From Perca fluviatilis (lineage: Eukaryota > Chordata > Actinopteri > Perciformes > Percidae): a stretch of 64,000 nt of DNA. The translations under genes were made by a program, and so were the position numbers. Positions 1 to 42,731 of the stretch are shown one piece after another. The notes below the pieces were generated by a model. It was given only the letters and a program-made list of their open reading frames with translations, ran no database searches and had not been told where the DNA came from. How positions within the stretch are numbered: the first letter of the stretch is position 1; the number at the start of each line of letters is the position of its first letter. The stretch is from assembly GCF_010015445.1 (NCBI RefSeq), contig NC_053127.1:24592745-24656744 (forward strand), written 5' to 3'.

Positions 1-1120
1 TGCTGGTAACGTAATGCTTATTACAGGTGTTACGCCATAGTGTATAACCCGTCCGATTTGACCATGCTTACATAGGCTGACTTTGGTTTGGATCACGGGG
101 TATTTTCAGCCCCCCTGTGACCCTGAAAGAAAAAGCACAGCGTGTACAACCTAAGTCCCTCTGCATATGATGCCTGTAGATTTGAGAGGTTGATCATAAT
201 GAAGATTCAAGCCTCTAAACTCAGCTCAAATTGTGTGTGTGTGCTTTCTTTAATTAACCCAATAACAGGCACATACATGTGCATACATATACACACATAC
301 CAACGTGTGCCAGGTCCTTCATTTGGAGGAATTTAAACCCAGATGTAATATTACCACAATCTTTGATATTACCTTGCAAATAAGCAATAATATGCTTTAA
401 TTGATGATCTTGTAGTAAGACATGTTTTCATTATCAACATCGACAGATTATATTCTGTAAATATATTGTACAACCTGCAGCATTTACACAGATAGTTTAA
501 ACTTTTGTAGCCCACAACTTGTCTGCATATTTCACATTTTCACCAGGCTAGCAATGAATCCAGTCACCTTCACACTTAATGGCTAGCCAGACAGCTGCTG
601 TCATGGCTGTGTTTATTTTTATTTTTTTGCATACATTAACTGCAGGCACCTTTTCACATGCTATAAACTATAGAAAAGAAATGTCTTATTCTTGTTATAT
701 CTGGCCTCATTGTTGTTAGTGTCCAGCCAAATAGCACAATGAGATGCTATTGACTGAGCATTGAATACATAATTTGGTTAAGTGGCATTGTCAGTCAGAT
801 AGCTGCCACCTGATAAGCCTGATTAACATAAACAAAAACAATGATTGGAGAGCATCTCCCGCTGTGTCAAATGCTCCAGTTTGAGTGTTTTCTGCCATAC
901 AGGAAAATATATATTAAAAAACATAGCACATTTCTTCTATAAGTCCATGTTTAGTGTAGGGCTAATTAGTCATGTGTGTATAATACAAGGCTTGGAGATG
1001 TAGGCTAGTGCAACTACGGTTGACCTCCAATTGGATTACTTTTGTGAGCACAATCCAAGTTGTTAGACTGAAATTGATGCCGTTTTTACGAATTTTAATT
1101 ATTTGTCAAATTGTTTTCAG
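1..1120. other. Non-coding 5' flank, presumably aifm1 intron
   Basis: No open exon with splice sites or recognisable protein similarity is seen here. The first supported aifm1 exon begins at 1121 with an AG acceptor and an incoming split codon (2 nt), so at least one upstream coding exon, carrying the start codon and mitochondrial presequence, must lie before the window. The stretch is therefore most simply an aifm1 intron. The short open frame at 142-336 has no family resemblance and no splice context. Confidence 0.6.
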
Positions 1121-14034
<12,914 letters not shown>

Positions 14035-14412
14035 AGATGGTGGAGGCTGGCACTCATTGTGGGAGAGGAGTTAATCTTCATGTGAAGACTGAACTTTGGC
14101 AGCCATTGCCACAATCTTGAAGACAAAACTGATCATACATACAAAGAAGTAGGATTCATGTAAATTATCTCATGTCGCTGAAATATTTTTCATGTTTGGA
14201 ATTTGTATCTGCTGCACCGGTTTTGTTTGTTTTGTTTTGTTTTTCTATCCAGGACAAATCATTTTCTCATTTTCCACCAAACCTATTGCTCATGTTTTTG
14301 AAAATCATGTTCAAGATGTAATTGTGCTTTCCCCCCACCAGGCTAAAAATGCTGAGCATGGATTATTGTTTTCCTCTGTGTGATCAGAGCAGCTTGTCGT
14401 GAGAGAAGCTGC

Positions 14413-14418
14413 AATAAA
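14413..14418 (+). terminator. Poly(A) signal of aifm1
   Basis: AATAAA about 380 bases after the aifm1 stop codon at 14032-14034; the 3' UTR would end at about 14430-14440. No nearer AATAAA is seen between the stop and this site. Confidence 0.75.
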
Positions 14419-14439
14419 AGCTATTTTTCAATTGGAGTG

Positions 14440-15760
14440 ATCCCATTATTTTAATTTTGCCCCTTAGATAATAGCACTGATAATGACATATACTGTAAGT
14501 TGACCTGCATTCTGAGCTGTGATGGTTGTTAAAGTCTGTTTTGGTTGAGCTCATTTGTCCTAAAGCCTTTCAATCAATGTGTACTGCTTGGCAACTTTGG
14601 TCATACATGTGAACTATATCGAGTAGACTTTTTTTAAATTGAGTGAGGTGATGTTAAATGTCTTACTTTAGCTAAAAGCACTAGGTACAGACAGGCTTGT
14701 ATAAAGGGCAGCTGACACGTACATTTTACAGTGTGTAGAAGTAAGATCTAATTAAGTGCCAATGTGCTCTCCAACAAGAACATTAAAATGAAGCTTGCCC
14801 TACTTTTTCTGTCCGGAGGTAAAAGTGTTCAAGCAAGCAGAAAGATTTTTTTTTTTCTGCTGTGGGCTTCTTGTTATTAGAATCACATTCATGTTTTGTA
14901 TTCTCACACATTTCTTATCCTATTTGACACTGTGGGCTCCAGAGCGAAGTGCGGAACGGCCTTTCAAGTGTGAGGCAAACACGTGCAGCCATAACGTCCC
15001 ATTGCTTTCTTTGACATTAATTGTACATGAGTAAATGGCTCAACTGCCTCCCCCTCAGTATGGAGGAATAAATATATGCTTCCACATTTATATATTAGAG
15101 TTTGCCTAGCGATTTGAAGATGAAATAATTAAACCAGAAAGTTGGACAGCTCTGCTAAATATACTGTAAATAACCCCTGGATGTGTACTGACAGAAACGT
15201 CTTACACTTGAATTAATTAGAACTTATTGCCCTAGTCCTATTTTCTCTACCATTGGTCTTCAATATGCAGTCTTGGGAGGATGCTATGATTGCATATGTT
15301 CTCATAATTGTAGGCAATTAAGACTTTATTTAAATGTTAAGATCTCACGTAATAGATCAGTAACCCCATTTACACTATGCAACTTAATATACTGATCATA
15401 CTGGATTTTTAAAAAGCAAAGTAAACAGCCTATAATGGAAGCTATCTGTCACTTATATTTCTGAAAATGTTCTCATTTGAAGGACAATTATTTTGATTTA
15501 TGGCACTGGAAGAGAGAGGTTGAACTTTTTGTTCATAGGCCATATAATAACGTTTGACCAATGTTAAAACATGACACCTTGTTAAAAACCTTTTTTCAAT
15601 CTTTGAATAATATCTAAAATGTTTTTTAAATAAATAGTTTTCTTTTTCAGCAAAAAGTAAATATTTATGCTAATCTGATGCCGTGAGAGCAATGTTGGCC
15701 ACTCTGCTTAGGAAATGGTCCTGTCTCTTTAAATATTCTTGCAGTAATTCCTTGAACATG
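14440..15760. other. Intergenic region aifm1 to glycine receptor gene
   Basis: No coding exon is supported. The notable content is the second copy of the 57-bp repeat at 14778-14834. The rest is AT-rich unique-looking sequence. Confidence 0.6.
14778..14834 (+). repeat. 57-bp exact repeat, copy 2 (signal-peptide-exon-like)
   Basis: Same 57 bases as 13244-13300, with ATG at 14788, the same ten codons and a donor GT at 14819. Sequences diverge immediately on both sides, so it is a discrete unit. This copy is intergenic, about 350 bp beyond the aifm1 poly(A) signal. Confidence 0.85.
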
Positions 15761-15766
15761 CATATG

Positions 15767-15780
15767 GCCATAAAAAAGAG
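15767..15780 (+). promoter_or_regulatory. TATA-like box upstream of glycine receptor gene
   Basis: CCATAAAAAAGAG lies about 230 bases upstream of the initiator ATG at 15999. Placement is plausible for a TATA-driven start near 15800, but the motif is weak and AT-rich words are common here. Confidence 0.3.
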
Positions 15781-15998
15781 ATAAAGCTTGAAGTCATCCA
15801 CACAAACACAGGCATTTTGAATTATACAGCAGCAGCTTCCTGTATTTTACACCTGCAGAGAGGGAGGGAGGCTCAGCCAGTCCAGAAGACAGATCCTGAC
15901 TAGAAGAGCAACAACAAGTTCCCTGCATCTCTGCTTTTATTTTATTTTTCAGTTCTTTTTCCCTGCATTGGTCTTACATCTGTTGTTTCTAACTAAGA

Positions 15999-24692
<8,694 letters not shown>

Positions 24693-24964
24693 CAACACAA
24701 TGACTGAGGACCATAAAGACACTGGGTACCTTTAATTCCGCTCTCTTCACTGAAACATTTACAGGCTGAGAGTCCTCAGCTGAGCCATGTAAGATGCATT
24801 GTGACTGCATGTCCAGTCCATGGCATGGAAGAGTCCATCCGTTTCTTTAAATTTTTAACACTTCCAAAGAAACACACTTTTTTCTCAACACTGCTTCTTT
24901 ATAGATTACACCTCAATGTACAGTATGTGTGTACAGTCAGCATCTTAAGTATATCAACACACTC

Positions 24965-24989
24965 TTTTTTTTTTTTGGGGGGGGGGGGG
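24965..24989 (+). repeat. Poly(T)-poly(G) run
   Basis: Twelve T followed by about thirteen G within the probable 3' UTR of the glycine receptor gene. Confidence 0.9.
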
Positions 24990-25288
24990 TGTATGTATGT
25001 GCTGTGTCTGTTACTGTAGCCTCACTGTAGCACATTCTTACCAGGCGTACATTTTATTGTAATTTTACTAATGCCATGGTTAACAGTGTCCAAATATCAC
25101 TTCAAGCAGGATTTATACTTTGAAACAGTAGCAACTCTGCTATGCTTTACAGGCCTGGGAAATGCATTTGTGAAAAATATTTAGTTTTTTTTCAGGGTGC
25201 AGAAATCCAAGATGGAATGCTATTTGTTATGACATGACAACTATTTATCTGTTTACATTTTGAATCCTCCAATAGGAAGTCTATCTGT

Positions 25289-25294
25289 AATAAA
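25289..25294 (+). terminator. Poly(A) signal of the glycine receptor gene
   Basis: AATAAA in the context GTAATAAAGACTG, about 600 bases after the stop at 24690-24692. It is the first good candidate downstream; later AT-rich sequence holds other near-matches, so a longer 3' UTR is possible. Confidence 0.5.
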
Positions 25295-25319
25295 GACTGT
25301 AATAATCTGTTTTTGAAAT

Positions 25320-27500
25320 GTGTTTCACTTAAATTCAGGTACAGTATTTAATGCCTAAATAAGTGAAGGATACATTGTCCAGAGATTTTTACATGCCACT
25401 GTTTTGTATGTTGATATACTGACATGGCACACATATAGCCAAAAATATATATGTAGGATATCTTTTTTATCATTATTTAACCTCAACCATCTCAGTGCAT
25501 ACTGGCCAGAGATTATCAAAGGTGCATGAGAACAGTTATCATAACATATTGATTAACTTGTACTAAATTCTCCTTAGGCCTGCACAATGGGTGTTGTATT
25601 GGTGTTTAACAAAGCCCAACTAAATTACACACTGAGAATACATTTTATCGGTTATTTTTATTTTTTTGTTGAAACAAATGTATCCCTGAACTTCTTTGTT
25701 GGTCAATATAAAATAAATGAATGCTTTAATTTGAAATACTAAATGCATCATTGTGTAACATTTCTTTCTTATATATGATGAGGTTTTTTTAAGTGATCTG
25801 TTAATTTTAACCCTGAAATGTAATATGAGAAAATGTGTTTTCCTCTGCAAATGTAACAGCATGCCAGGATCTAAACCAAAGCATTGCATTTAATTATCAG
25901 CTGTGCTACTCAAATCTTCAAACTATGAAATCCTCTAAGCCTAGAATCATCTAAACAGCACTGAACTAGCTTTCACTAGATTTGTCTTCCCTCCATTTAC
26001 CTCTGTCACGGTTATTCTCAATCCTCACTCTACTTTCATTTGGTAAAAGTGACACTGCAATAACTGTCTATTGAACTGTTCCCATGATTTGCTCAATGTC
26101 TCACACTGTTTTGGGTTTTTTACCATATTGCTAGATTAGCATTTATGTGTACACATGCTTGGAGTCTGGGGCCATCTCTAGAAACCTGGTCTATAAAATT
26201 AAGCTGTCATATTAATATTTAATTTAAAATGTAGTTGTCACATGCATGTATACAGGAGGAGCAGGGCTGCATACATCAGCACTTTGAGTCTGTGTAAAAC
26301 CTACATGGGCTCTTTCTCCAAATAGCAGTGATGAAACTGTGAGGGGATCATTTGTTAATATTCAACTGGTAAAGAATTTGTGGATATCAAGGCACAAATA
26401 AAAATAATATTTGATAACAAAGATGTGATTTTTATTAATAAGGACGGTGAGAGTTATCTAGTGTTTGAAGGGGATACATACATCATTACGAAGAAATGGT
26501 CTTACATAACATCATATTTTCTCTTAAAAACATACAAAATACATCTCTATCCTAATAGTGTATTCTGTTACATTAAGCCTATCTTTGCCAATCACACAAA
26601 TATGAATCTTTGAAATTGGTAACAAGAACTTAGCCCATACCAGAGACTCAAGAAAGTGTGTTACATTTATACAGCACCTTTGTTTTGACTACAAAATGAA
26701 TTACTCAACTTTCACTACATCTCATGTATGGTGCTGTACAAAATCTGAGATTTTGTATCTGTAGCCACAAGAAGGTGCTGTTTGCACTTTTATGTCCCAT
26801 CTGAGCAACGTTGCACTCTGCCATCCATAGGCCACATAATATACAGCACAGTAGACTTTTACCCTATGTGAGAATCTATTAGTATTTATGTGTATGTGTG
26901 ATATTAACTGGCAAAGAAATGACTCCTTTTCTACAAATTCTTTATTAGACTACTTGCACAGTATTTAAATATGCAATAACTTATATTATAATTGCTCTTA
27001 TTTTTATTTTTACATTTCTGAATGAGGCTTTGAATTGCCACAGGATCTGCTAAATGTATACATTTACTCTTTGTTTGACTTAAAAAATAAGCAATTCAGC
27101 CAAATCCACACATTATATTAAATCAGAGGGTGTCAGAGGACACAGATTGTAGCCTAGAGGGCATCTTAATTGTGGGGTAGTTAAAAGAGAAAAATATATT
27201 GAAAGGATGGTAGGAGGGCAGATATTGAGGAAATACAAAGCAATGTAACCATTCCACACAAGATAATTAATACAATAAGTGCCCACTCCTCCATTGAAAC
27301 ACTAACCGAAGATATAAGGGCTCTTAATCTTTGTTAAATGCATACTAGATCATGCATTATGTTTATAGTATGTTTTGCTCTTTTGGCACAAATGTAGAAA
27401 AAAGCAACAGGAACATTCTATTTTTTCTATTCGACATGTGGTAAAATACTTAGAAATGAATTAGGAATGTTGGAGGACAGAGCTATTAAATTTGCAATAC
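25320..27500. other. Intergenic region glycine receptor gene to nufip2
   Basis: AT-rich, with no supported exon. The open frame at 26380-26613 has no recognised similarity, no splice signals and simple low-complexity content. Part of this stretch could belong to an extended glycine receptor 3' UTR. Confidence 0.6.
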
Positions 27501-27901
27501 GTTTGTTTTCCATTTTGGGAGTGGGGTTGGTCTCCCCGGGACCCTCCACAAAAGTGTCCACTGACTGGAGACGTGGCAGCGCCTCCGGTCATATGATTTT
27601 AGTTCAAACACGAACCCCACCCTGAAAAGATTTTTCAAATATCACTTGTCCGTTATTTTAAAGTGAAAGATATACAGATCTGAAAGGCCCTGCAAAATAT
27701 CCCCTGCATAACTCAGCACAAATAGTAGACACGGAATTTAGTGCTGGTGATCACCCGAAACAGTGCCATTTTTAGACGTTTACTGCTGACGTTTACAGAG
27801 GCTTCAAACAGCTTCCGTTTACACTGGTAGTGATTGGACTGTCCTGCACTTACCCCGTGAGCTAACATATTGGGTGAACAAGTCCGACAATCTACACTTC
27901 A
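27500..27901 (+). promoter_or_regulatory. Probable nufip2 promoter and 5' UTR
   Basis: Base composition rises in G+C and CpG words appear (27530-27610, 27730-27860) just before the nufip2 ATG at 27902, and the CpG-rich character continues into intron 1. No TATA box is evident. This is as expected for a broadly expressed gene; the start site cannot be fixed from sequence. Confidence 0.45.
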
Positions 27902-35703
<7,802 letters not shown>

Positions 35704-37448
35704 GGTAGATGGGCTACAGTACTTCTCTTCTGAGTGCTGCAATGATCTACCTTGGGAATCATAAATCCTGTTGGACAGATAAAGTGACAACTGTGAAAAC
35801 ATTGATAGATTAGCATGACAGATATTCCTTGGAATCTCCGGTGGAATAACAGACTTCTTTCGGGGGCATCAGACAAACACGCACACACTCCGGAGGGACG
35901 TTAAAGGAGTTGATCTGTGCCTCTCCAACACGATAAATGGAACTTTGGAGCTGTGGTAGTTGTTTGTCTCATGGCTCTTGAAGTAAGATGTTCAGGAGTT
36001 CAACAAAGGAAGGTGTCATGGATTGCACCTCCCTTAGCCTTTATCCTGTTGAACTGCGGCAGCCGTCAGTCTGACAATGGGATGCCTCAGTCATTTTCTT
36101 TCTTCGCGCATTCAAATGAGTTCATTGGATATGTTAGACGTTATACATACACATCCGTGTGCAAGCTTGAATTCATTGTGGAAGAAAGGAGAACACACTT
36201 TGCAAAGAATGCCTTGGAAGTTATGGAATTAAGATCGTTAAAGAGTTGAACTGTAATTTAAGTGGAAGCTCATAGGTGAGGCCCCATCCAGGAAGGGAAA
36301 ACCTTGTCTTAAGTCCTTTAGGGAAAATCAGAGCCCAGAAATTAAACACTTGCTTTTTTTCTTTTATACTGTTTTGTCTGCCCTAACGTGATGAGTGTTA
36401 TCTGCACTGCAGTTTGACCCCAGAGCACAGGTACAGAAGTGCCCAATTTAAAGAAAAGCGACGCCCCTTCATTTCATTGTTTTACAGGTGTATTCAAGAT
36501 TTTAAAATCAGGTCTCCGTTAAAGGCAAAAGCTTTTCATCTTAAAGCTTTTAATACATTTCATTCAGATTGTTATGTCAGTGCAGACTATTCTTAAATTC
36601 TGATTCATATAAACCCTCTAGTATATGAATCCTGATTTTAGGAATTAACTGAGTGACTCATTAAGAGGCATTGCTACCGATAAGGTCTTCTGCGATTTGT
36701 GCTATTTGTTCAGCAGCAAGACTCAGGATGTCTATACAGATTGTTTTTACTGCATTTATTTCTATGTAAAAACTGTTCAATTCCTCTTTTCAAAGGAACA
36801 TGAGTTGCATTTTACAACTTAGATTTTTGTTTTGTTTTCCTGACTCATTGCATTTGGTCTTTACTTTTCGGTCTCATGTCATTGTATTTCTTGCATGGTT
36901 TCTTGTGGAAATGAATGAGTCATAGGTCACTGTTTATCGCCATACAAAGATAACGGCAACACAACAACAATTGCAATACTAATATAGGTTCCCCGACTAG
37001 CCACTTTGTCAAACTGTGTTGAAATGTGAAAATGAGTTGTACTATTATGTTTTTACTGTTGATAACATTTTACATTTGCAAACCAGTGTGCAATAACACC
37101 GTGTGATCCATACAATGTGTGAAATGGATTATATGGAGCTACAAAATCATCACCCAAGATGCTGGTGGGGTTTGTTCAAAATCTTCAAGTTGCGTTTTTA
37201 GTTTGTTGCACAAATTCTTAAGTGGTTTTTGCTAAAGAGCTCACGTTGAAATATCTAATTAAATCTAGGGAGCCCAAATTTGCTAACTGCTAACTGGCCA
37301 GCTGTGACTTACCTTTCATCACCATCTCCAAATCAGGATTAGGTTATTCAACATAACAAAGGAACTGTCCAGGTTTCTTTTCTCTAGAAGATATGATTTG
37401 GTTAATGTGTGGATTACTAGCACTTTATGTAAACTAATTGCTTTTATC

Positions 37449-37525
<77 letters not shown>

Positions 37526-40200
37526 AATACTCCTTGAAAGAATGGCTCTGGGCTGTTACTTTTGAGAAAAAACAAGTTGAGAAATACAAATTTATTATAT
37601 GTAACTCAGGTAGTGTTGATAAAGCCATGACTATGTTAAGTATTGTTTTTGCCAAATGGCCCCTGTCATGTTATGTTCTCAAATTTGGAATTGTTGAATT
37701 GGAGTCCAATTATATAGTCTCATATGATGTTGTGACAAAACACCAAATACTTTTGAGGAAAACTGTCACTGTCATTGTCATTTTGGGCTCTAAAAATATA
37801 AGTTTTCCTGTTTATTTACCCTTTAAAAAAAAAAAAAAAAAAACACATGGCTCTATGTGCTGTTTTCTATGTATACTAGACTGTAATCTTGCAATTTTTG
37901 ATGGTTCATTTTTTCCCTCGTGTTCATAGTGGATCACCTCTTGATTTCTTATTGCTGAACATCAGTGGTGTTTCTATTGGGGAGCTACACTCTGGGTATG
38001 AACTTTCAAGTACACTTCTTTCCACTGTGTCCTGATTAGGCAGCGCTGCAGCTTGTATTCATGTGCAGAGAGGGAAAGTCATAACTGCAGCCAGTTCTTG
38101 ACATTTAACTTCCACGTCTAATCTCAGTCAGCTCTCTGGTATTTAAAATGCTTTGTTTTTTGGCTTCCATTGTACAGCGTGTGATGGATGAGTGTATTAT
38201 CAAATGCTGCCCTCTGAATAAGAACAATTGTGTTGGCTTTGGTGTATGACAAAGCAAGGGCATTTGAGGAGATATTGCCCATTAGCTTTTAGACTTTTAT
38301 GTTTTTCTGTGCTTGTGGGAATTAACGTTTTATCTGGCATTAAGTTACACAAAACTCGTGAGTTTCATTTCTTCTGATGGCCCATGATCCATCGACAAAG
38401 TGACATAATCAGGTTCCCATATGGTAAAGGCAAAATTGTTCAGGCAGAAAGCATTATCAGCTGACAGTGATGCATCTGTAGACTTCTAAATGTAAAACAG
38501 GGTGATCAAAATGAGTAGTATGTGATGTTACTGTAGTCTTACATTTTAAAATATTTTTTGTCTTGCTTTTTGAGAGTATGGTCCTGTAAAGGGATATCAA
38601 GAGAATCTCCCACCCCCAAGGCTCCTATTTTTGAAGCACTTAATACAGCAAAAAGGCTATGTTGAATATGCATTTATAAAGATAGAAATATTATTTAGCA
38701 TTGTAGCCTGCAAACCAAAAACAGGTTCTTGAAGTTAATCAGTGATGGGGGGGTGGTGAGAGGGGTTGAGTGACTGACTGTTGGTGTGCTGAGAAAGTAG
38801 CCTGAACATGTGGAGTTTATATCTCCATCCCCTCAGGATGTGCAATCACCTCAAGGACTCTGATGCAGGTTGTGAGTGACGAGTTTGGCCTCGTTTTGTG
38901 GGTGTGTGCATAGCGAGTTCTTCCTATAATATGCAAGTTTCTCGTATATTTCAAATCCCCCCCACCCCCCTACCTTGTTTCAAGTTCAGGTGCCTGTGTG
39001 GAAAAAAAATATACTTTTACAGCAATTTTGATTGTTTAAAATCTGCTTCCAGCATATATCCGTGCCATTTTTTTGTTTCTTCTTTTTTTTCCGTAACATT
39101 TGCAATGCTGTTTAAGTTTTCTTACAGCTAATCCTAATTTCTTTTCTTTTCTTATCTTAAGCAACATGGACACAGCTGAAAGCAATTAGCATTTTATGTG
39201 TTTTGTAGTTTTTGAAATTGTCATGGCTTGTGTTCAGAATTGTGTGACCTAAAAGCCAAAATCAGTTTAAATGGGACGGATGACCGCCGCTTGCTGGCGT
39301 ATACTCATGCCAGCCCATTGTTAAGATAATGTCTGAAGTAGCACATAACTGATTTGAACTGATTTAACAAATTAATGTTTTACCATGTTTTTAAAAATGT
39401 TTTATTTTTGAGTTATAACCTAATTTATCCATAGATTCACAATTAGGATGAGACTGAAAGGAATAAATGATGCAGAAAATTAAGATGTCTCATTTTTTGT
39501 GAGTTTTAGATGATTTAGTTACTGATAAAGGCTGATATATAGAACTATTATTTTCCCCCAATAGCACCATTGTTAATCGTTTCCAGCAGATTTTCTACAA
39601 ATTACTTTAACTAATTTCTTTAAATAGTTGTGATGGAGTGATGAGCATTGAAACACACTGCATCCCAGAGTTCCTCTTAATATATTTTGTATTTGTAGTG
39701 ATGTTGATCATGTTGTGAGCGTGAGTGAGGTATTAACGTGCGGTTCAACAGCTCTGAAATCTGCTTTCGCCAAAGGTACACTACTCAGATATTCAGCTAG
39801 TGAATGGCAAGCGCACCGACTGGGGGGGGAGACGTTCTTGATGATGTCATAACCAGCTTTTTGACATCGTGCTGGGTTTGGTGGAGTTTTTAGTGAAGAA
39901 AAGTCACTACTGTAGCAGCTGAATGTCACTTTGAGTGTGTTGTTATACGGTGTGAGAGAGGAGCAATCTTCAAAAGATAAACAAATACCGAAAGTGCTGC
40001 TTCTTCATCCAGTAATCAATCGTCTGTAATGGGAAATGCTGGACTTTGGTGTTTGTGCTCTACTTAAAAACTGTCCCTCCTTTTAAGCTGTCATTGCCTC
40101 TCGTGGAAATGTTTTAATTTAGGGGGCTTTTTGTTTTATTCAAGGACACCTCAGAGGTACAGTGTTTATGATTCCACACATGATGAATAAAGAAAAAAAA
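35704..40200 (+). other. Probable long nufip2 3' UTR
   Basis: No coding exon and few mobile elements are seen for about 4.5 kb after the nufip2 stop, apart from a (TA)n tract. Mammalian NUFIP2 has a very long 3' UTR. Candidate poly(A) signals: AATAAA near 39462 and near 40186, the latter directly followed by an A-rich run. The end cannot be chosen without transcript data. Confidence 0.5.
37453..37516. repeat. (TA)n microsatellite
   Basis: Sixty-odd bases of uninterrupted AT alternation, inside the presumed nufip2 3' UTR. Confidence 0.97.
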
Positions 40201-40924
40201 AAAGGGGCAACATTTAGGTTCAGTCATGAAAAGAGGCGATATGTTGCGCCCAGTCATTGTTTTGTTTCTCTGTCATTTCAAAAGGATGTTGTGCTTGTTG
40301 ATGCTTTTCTTTTTCTTTTTTTTGTCTGCTCCTCCTTATCACTTTTACATCTCTTGCCCCCCCTAAAATATGAGGCAACAGCATTTCTTTGTTAAATGTC
40401 TTACAGGTTGACATTTAAGTTTTTAAGTGAGCAGTCTGTTTATTTAATTTTTGTTTGGAATTTAACAGAAGTGTCACATTACAATGTTCATTTTTTTTAA
40501 AGCATGATAATAACCCTCAAATTCCAAACAATGTAATAGAGTCAATTATAAAAAAAAAAAAAAAACTTCCAGTGTTCACAATTTTAGTTTCCATTAAAAT
40601 GTCAAGTTTTCATGAATAATTCTGTGGTTTGTGTGTGGTGTCCTGTATTTCTGATGTCACGTGTGAACTGTAAACAGTGGTCAGTCAGATTCTGTTCACA
40701 TATTGCAAACCGACAGTATATTGGTTTGTTTACCATGACAAGTCATCTTTATCACATGTTCACTATCAAAAATAAATTGAACATTTTAAATACACCTGTA
40801 ACTCTCTTCAAGACCGGCCTCAAGATCAGGTCATCTAGCAGGACCGATCTTATCCTGTCAATGGATACATACATCCCACCACAGCTAAAACATAGGGTTA
40901 GAGTTAGGGGTTAGGGATAAAGTT

Positions 40925-41540
40925 TGGGTACATTTACTTATAATGTACCCAATTGTGAGACACTTCTTTACTTGGATATATAAATGTTATGCCACTTTAT
41001 ACTTCTACTCCACTACATTAGTAGTACAAATGTACTACTGTACATTTATTTAAGAGCTTTAGTTTTTCAGCGCAAATCATTTATTATTAAAATCAGTTTT
41101 CATTCCTCAAAATCCTAGTGCAATGATGCACCTTATACTGCTTTTATTTCGAGATGCAATCGATTATTTAGACATGTTCATTTAATTTAACAAAGGCTGA
41201 AAATGTAACAAATGAATGTTTTTTTTTGTCTTTTTGGAATCATCTAGAATTGTCTTTTTAAAACAAACTAGATTGAGCTGCACAACAGTAGTCTTTAAAT
41301 AAGCACCTTAAACTGGCTACAACAGTAAAATGCTACTTACACATGAATACACAAGTAATAATAATCCCCTAATATAATTATTAATAAAACTATGAAATAG
41401 GCCATTTTACAGTACTTTAGGATACTTTTAGTATATTTTTGCTGAAAATACTTCATTACTTTTAATGGGATTTTTAATACAGGACTTTGATGTATTTTAC
41501 ATGGTTGTATTATCACTTTTATTCAAGTAACTCATTTTAT
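40925..41540 (-). mobile_element. Degraded GTGGAAGAAGTA-family repeat, reverse orientation
   Basis: Words such as ACTTCTACTCCACTACATT (40999 on), GGCCATTTTACAG (41400 on) and CAGGACTTTGATGTATTTTA (41480 on) correspond, in reverse, to interior parts of the family at 18270. Heavily mutated. Confidence 0.5.
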
Positions 41541-41669
41541 ATATATATCACTTTTTAAAACAAAGTTACAATATACATGTAGGATACAAACACACATACA
41601 AATAAAAGTACACATACAAGTACACATACAAATATATGGTACATAGCACACAACCAAAATAAACAAAGG

Positions 41670-42330
41670 CAGCAAGACTAACTAGAAAATGCATTTCCTG
41701 CAGAAAATGCTTGTGAATGCTGAAAAGCTAAATTGCTAAAGCTACACTGGATTGCTGGCATAATTGCATAAGAAGAAGGTGAAGTAGTAAGAAAAGTGGG
41801 AATGGTTTTAATGAGTATGAATTTAATTGAAATGTTGAATAATACCAATAATGTATCAAACAAAAGTGGAATATTTAAATTTTTTTTTTTTTTTTAAAGA
41901 TGTCGCTACACTGAATTGCGCATGTAAGAAGGTGAAGTTGTAGGTACAGTGTAAAAGTGCAAATGGTTCTAATTAATGAGAATGTCTTAAAAAAGCAGAA
42001 TAATACCAATATGGTATGAAAGTTTTTGTAAAAGCTGATGCTAAACTGAATTGCCGGCTTGAATTTGGATGAAAAAGTAATTGAAAGAGTAATTAATGAG
42101 TTGGTAAAATGGGAAATGGGTGGGTCAAATTAGGAAATCTCAATCAGCTAATAGCACAAACACTGTAAAAGATATCAAAATGCTTGAATGACGTCTCTAA
42201 GTGAAAGTATTTAGGAGGAGTAGTATTTTGAAGTGGAAGAAACCTGAAGAGGATTTGAAGATTGCTCCATTGACTTTCAATATAAAAAAAGCTTCATATT
42301 TTAAAAATTATAAATGGTAGAAAAAAGGTG
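41670..42330. repeat. Degenerate ~150-bp tandem repeats
   Basis: Related segments recur around 41735, 41898 and 42028: GCTACACTGGATTGC, GCTACACTGAATTGC and GCTAAACTGAATTGC, the first two followed by AAGAAGGTGAAGT. The block leads directly into the ~36-bp array. Old and diverged. Confidence 0.6.
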
Positions 42331-42384
42331 GACACAAGCATAAATGTCTTTAAAGAGCTGAACATTTTTTATATTTCCTATGTG

Positions 42385-42465
42385 ATAAAAAGGTCATAGT
42401 ATAGTATGTCGAAAAAATGGATTAAAAGGTCATAGTATAGTATGTCGAAAAATGTGATAAAAAGT
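42385..42465. repeat. Left remnant of the ~36-bp tandem array
   Basis: Two to three units of the GTGATAAAAAGGTCATAGTA type, cut off from the main array by the LINE inserted at 42466. Confidence 0.9.
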
Positions 42466-42731
42466 CCATCCATCCATCCATCTTGGTCCGCTTATCCGGT
42501 TATCGGGTCGGCGGGGAGCAGCTCCCACAGGGGACCCCAAACTTCCCTTTCCCGAAGCAACATTAACCAGCTCCGACTGGGGGATCCCGAAGGCGTTCCC
42601 AGGCCAGGTTGGAGATATAATCCCTCTACCTAGTCCTGGGTCTTCCCCGAGGCCTCCTCCCAGCTGGACGTGCCGGAACACCTCCCTAGGGGAGGCCCCA
42701 GGGGGCATCCTTACCAGATGCCCGAACCACC

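Noticed and set aside
26380..26613. 77-codon open frame between genes
   Set aside because: AT-rich, rich in Ile/Lys/Tyr, no splice context and no remembered similarity.
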